NCBI GenBank assembly: GCA_029990175.1
Contig: JARKIP010000005.1
Coordinates: 32,125,501 to 32,189,500, forward strand
Reading direction: 5' to 3'
Length of the DNA stretch: 64,000 nt
From: Petunia secreta
Lineage: Eukaryota > Streptophyta > Magnoliopsida > Solanales > Solanaceae
In this document: in pieces, positions 61,539 through 64,000 of the stretch
How the letters are laid out: every line of letters begins with the position of its first letter
Numbering within the stretch: position 1 is the first letter of the stretch
The notes under the pieces: generated by a model
Databases searched by the model: none
What the model saw: only the letters and a program-made list of their open reading frames with translations
What the model was told of the DNA's origin: nothing
Program-made: the position numbers and the translations under genes

Positions 61539-64000
61539 TCCTCCCCTTCTTGAGAAGATTTCGTCCTCGAAATCAAGCCCTCCTCGTCCTCCGAAGTTGG
61601 ACCTACAACACAAGGAACTAAGTCAGCAACATTAAAGGTGTTGGACACGTTATACTCACCAGGGAGGTTGATCACGTAGGCATTGTTGTTGATCTTGGTC
61701 AACACTTGAAATGGACCATCCCCTCGAGGAGCCAACTTTCCTTTCCTTTGGTTCGGGAATCGTTCCTTTCGGAAGTGAACCCAAACCCAATCTCCCTTCT
61801 TTAATTCCAACTTTTTACGCCCCTTGTTTTTCTTTAAGGCAACCTTTGCATAGGCCTCCTCGAGGTTCTTCTTCACCCTTGCATGCAATTCGATCAAGGC
61901 AGCTGCTCGTCGAGTACCTTCAAAATCAAGAACAGAATCTCGAGGCAATGGGGTTAAATCAAGTGGAATTAAAGGATTAAAGCCATACACACATTCAAAC
62001 GGGGTCATGTTGATCATTCTATGCACCGTTCGATTGTATGCAAACTCCATCATGGGCAAACGATCAGCCCAGTTTCCAACCTTCCCTTTGGTCATTGCCC
62101 AAAGCAAAGATCCCAAGGTTCGGTTAACTACCTCGGTCTGTCCATCAGTCTGAGGATGGTGAGACGTCGAGAATAGTAGCTTGGTGCCGAGGGCACCCCA
62201 CAAACATTTCCAAAAATGACTCAAGAACTTTGAGTCTCGATCACTCACAATAGTACGAGGTACACCATGCAATTTTAACACATTAGAAACAAACAATGTA
62301 GCTACATGCTGTGCATCATCACACTTTTTGCAAGGAATAAAGTGAGCCATTTTTGAAAAACGGTCAACCACAACGAAGATGCTATCATGTCCTCCCCCCG
62401 ACCTCGGTAACCCCAAGACAAAGTCCATGGATATATCAACCCAAGGTCGATCAGGCACAGGCAACGGGGTGTACAAACCATGAGGGTTGGACTTCGATTT
62501 TGCTTTCTTGCAAACGAGACAAGCGTTGCAAAGCTTTTCCACATCTCGTCGCATTTTGGGCCAATGGAACTGCTCGGTCAAGATACCAAGAGTTTTATCG
62601 ACACCGAAGTGTCCCATCAGTCCACCTGAGTGAGCTTCTCGAACCAAGAGCTCTCTCCACGATGACACTGGCACACAAACCCTCCCATTTTTGAAGAGGT
62701 AGCCATCATGCCATTGGTATTTTTCAACCCTTCGGCCACTCAATATAGCGTCACGAACGCATTTCAGCTTGGGATCGTCCTCGTACATCGACTTGATGCT
62801 TTCGAATCCCATGAGCCTGGAGGCGAGAGTGGTCGCTAAGGCAAATTTCCTTGATAGCGCATCGGCCACAACATTATCTTTTCCCTTTTTGTAATGAATT
62901 ACATAAGGAAAGCTTTTAATGAATTCAACCCACTTGGCATGTCTTCGATTTAATTTCTCCTGACCTCGGAGATGTTTCAAAGACTCATGATCACTTTTGA
63001 TCACAAACTCTCGAGGCCACAAATAATGCTGCCAATGGGCGAGTGCTCGAACGAGGGCATACAACTCTTTGTCATACGTAGAGTAATTCAAAGTTGCACC
63101 CTTAAGCTTTTCGCTAAAGTAAGCGATCGGCTTCGAGTCTTGCATCAGCACTCCTCCGATCCCAACTCCAGACGCATCACATTCGACTTCGAATGCTTTG
63201 CTGAAGTCAGGGAGTTGCAACAACGGGGCAGAACAAAGCCTCCGCTTCAACTCTTGGAAAGCCCTTTCTTGGGACTCTCCCCACACAAATGGATTGTCTT
63301 TCTTCACCAGCTCGGTTAAAGGAGCTGCCACGGTGCTAAAGTCACGAACAAACCTTCGGTAGAAGCTAGCTAAGCCATGGAAGCTACGGACTTGTGATAC
63401 CGAGGTTGGAGTTGGCCAATCTTTGATGGCTTCGACTTTTGATTCGTCGACTTCGACACCATTAGCACTGACGACAAATCCAAGAAAGACTACACGATCG
63501 ACACCAAAGGCGCATTTCTTGAAGTTGGCATACAACTTCTCTTCTCGAAGCTTTTCAAGTACTTGCCTTAGGTGGTCGACATGTTTATCCATGGTTCTGC
63601 TATAAACAAGTATGTCATCGAAGTAAACGACAACAAACTTATTTATGAACGGTTTGAGCACATGGTTCATCAGTCGCATGAATGTGCTCGGTGCATTGGA
63701 TAAGCCAAAAGGCATCACCAACCATTCATAGAGACCGAATTTGGTCTTGAATGCGGTTTTCCACTCGTCCCCGGGTTTCATTCGGATCTGATGGTAACCG
63801 GACCTGAGGTCTATCTTCGAAAAGCATGAAGAACCACTTAACTCATCTAGCATGTCATCTAATCGAGGGATAGGATGACGATACTTTACCGTTATTTTGT
63901 TGACTGCTCGACAGTCAACACACATTCGCCATGTTCCATCCTTCTTCGGAACAAGGATAACAGGAACGGCGCAAGGACTCAAGCTCTCACGAACGAGGCC
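61316..64000 (-). CDS. Pol polyprotein of M (RT, RNase H, integrase; 5' partial)
   Basis: Minus-strand frame open from the window edge to 61316, nearly 895 codons. Numbering from 63982: RT with VPKKDGTWRMCVDCRA about 11, catalytic VVVYFDDILVYSR about 119, RNase H VECDASGVGIGG about 268, integrase HHCC zinc region (MGHFGVDKT ... CNACLVCKKAKSK) about 450-495, DDE core with ISMDFVLGLP about 518, IVSDRDSKF about 580 and TDGQTEVVNR about 616, then RGDGPFQVL and the tail LISRTKSSQEGEDD with PMTRSQAK. The last 223 bp lie inside the 3' LTR. No stop or active-site change is seen. Protein similarity to E is high throughout. This copy may supply enzymes, if its left half is intact. Confidence 0.93.
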   Translation of the reverse strand, partial: GLVRESLSPCAVPVILVPKKDGTWRMCVDCRAVNKITVKYRHPIPRLDDMLDELSGSSCFSKIDLRSGYHQIRMKPGDEWKTAFKTKFGLYEWLVMPFGLSNAPSTFMRLMNHVLKPFINKFVVVYFDDILVYSRTMDKHVDHLRQVLEKLREEKLYANFKKCAFGVDRVVFLGFVVSANGVEVDESKVEAIKDWPTPTSVSQVRSFHGLASFYRRFVRDFSTVAAPLTELVKKDNPFVWGESQERAFQELKRRLCSAPLLQLPDFSKAFEVECDASGVGIGGVLMQDSKPIAYFSEKLKGATLNYSTYDKELYALVRALAHWQHYLWPREFVIKSDHESLKHLRGQEKLNRRHAKWVEFIKSFPYVIHYKKGKDNVVADALSRKFALATTLASRLMGFESIKSMYEDDPKLKCVRDAILSGRRVEKYQWHDGYLFKNGRVCVPVSSWRELLVREAHSGGLMGHFGVDKTLGILTEQFHWPKMRRDVEKLCNACLVCKKAKSKSNPHGLYTPLPVPDRPWVDISMDFVLGLPRSGGGHDSIFVVVDRFSKMAHFIPCKKCDDAQHVATLFVSNVLKLHGVPRTIVSDRDSKFLSHFWKCLWGALGTKLLFSTSHHPQTDGQTEVVNRTLGSLLWAMTKGKVGNWADRLPMMEFAYNRTVHRMINMTPFECVYGFNPLIPLDLTPLPRDSVLDFEGTRRAAALIELHARVKKNLEEAYAKVALKKNKGRKKLELKKGDWVWVHFRKERFPNQRKGKLAPRGDGPFQVLTKINNNAYVINLPGEYNVSNTFNVADLVPCVVGPTSEDEEGLISRTKSSQEGEDDAARSRADQVIDPPRRPMTRSQAKLLHDVHVHLAWPKENNCSEAEWPSSRIEGIIFRFEPEGKVTEDNKLEDN
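61539..61551 (-). other. Polypurine tract of M
   Basis: Minus strand AAGAAGGGGAGGA, identical to those of K, G, D and P. Confidence 0.88.

Larger units (their letters stand above)
60774..64000 (-). mobile_element. Element M: autonomous-type gypsy chromovirus, 3' half
   Basis: Minus-strand element running off the right edge: RT to integrase coding, polypurine tract 61551-61539 and 3' LTR from 61538 down to about 60774. Protein and layout match E. Whether its 5' half is intact cannot be seen. Confidence 0.88.

Noticed and set aside
1..64000. tRNA, rRNA or organellar DNA
   Set aside because: No cloverleaf, rRNA or plastid/mitochondrial gene sequence was recognised; the TGGTATCAGAGC matches are primer-binding sites, not tRNA genes.
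1..64000. Species identification
   Set aside because: Sirevirus, CRM-like, Athila-like and Ulp1-MULE elements are widespread in flowering plants; nothing seen here is diagnostic of one family.

Overview
The window is plant nuclear DNA, almost certainly from a flowering plant, and reads as nested transposable elements with no recognisable single-copy host gene. The evidence is Ty3/gypsy polyproteins of the chromovirus (CRM-like) type, a Sirevirus-type Ty1/copia element with an envelope-position third ORF, a MULE with Ulp1-protease and SWIM-transposase remnants, a hAT MITE, and initiator-Met-tRNA or Asp-tRNA primer-binding sites. The species is not resolvable from sequence alone. The density of CRM-like elements, a clade known for centromere targeting, suggests centromeric or pericentromeric heterochromatin (inference).

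The layout is a set of Russian dolls, fixed by target-site duplications (TSDs) and split reading frames. The oldest visible layer is a MULE whose Ulp1-like gene is cut at 47091/47092 by a minus-strand Sirevirus (37333-47091). The Sirevirus carries a hAT MITE (42616-43355, TSD ATAACATA) and a solo LTR (46210-46925, TSD CCTGC). Its left part is cut at 37332 by LTR N, N is cut by gypsy element H (7228-36914, minus), and H is cut twice. One cut is by J (minus), itself cut by K (plus, 1-3818). The other is by G (10222-34661, plus, TSD ACGGG), cut by D (12385-31481, minus, TSD GTGCT), whose rearranged 3' LTR holds both E (12931-20542, plus, TSD GGCGC) and F (20665-25889, minus, TSD GCGGT). That is seven layers from MULE to E or F. 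To the right, the MULE gene is split again by P (47674-53103, minus, TSD AAAGA). MULE remnants run to about 58.7 kb, then come a repeat-rich LTR-like stretch (58822-60773) and the 3' half of a gypsy element M (60774-64000, minus).

Only E and M carry gypsy pol. K, H, G, D and P are a coherent group of non-autonomous elements in which reverse transcriptase, RNase H and integrase are replaced by a conserved, unrelated coding domain of about 500 residues. That domain is Ser/Asp/Glu-rich and ends in one or two copies of a roughly 80-residue hydrophobic module with an IDTWLYHKS signature. These elements keep the same primer-binding site, the same 13-nt polypurine tract (AAGAAGGGGAGGA) and the same C-terminal tail as E and M, so they were probably mobilised in trans. 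Two subtypes exist: K and H keep Gag, zinc knuckle and protease; D, G and J lack the Gag core and have a divergent protease-like domain. P is intermediate, with Gag N-terminus plus protease and no Gag core. This pol-replacement domain is the best candidate for an undescribed system.

Two further patterns stand out. Each gypsy family carries clusters of short GC-rich palindromes (CGCGATCGCG in E and P; GGCGGANCGCC-type in K, G, D, H, N and the solo LTR), and in the five elements with a visible leader the clusters occur both in the LTR and in the untranslated leader. The MULE's noncoding DNA contains five tracts of a 12-bp palindrome, ATGTTTAAACAT, spaced about every 20 bp. No tRNA, rRNA, organellar insertion or CRISPR array was seen.
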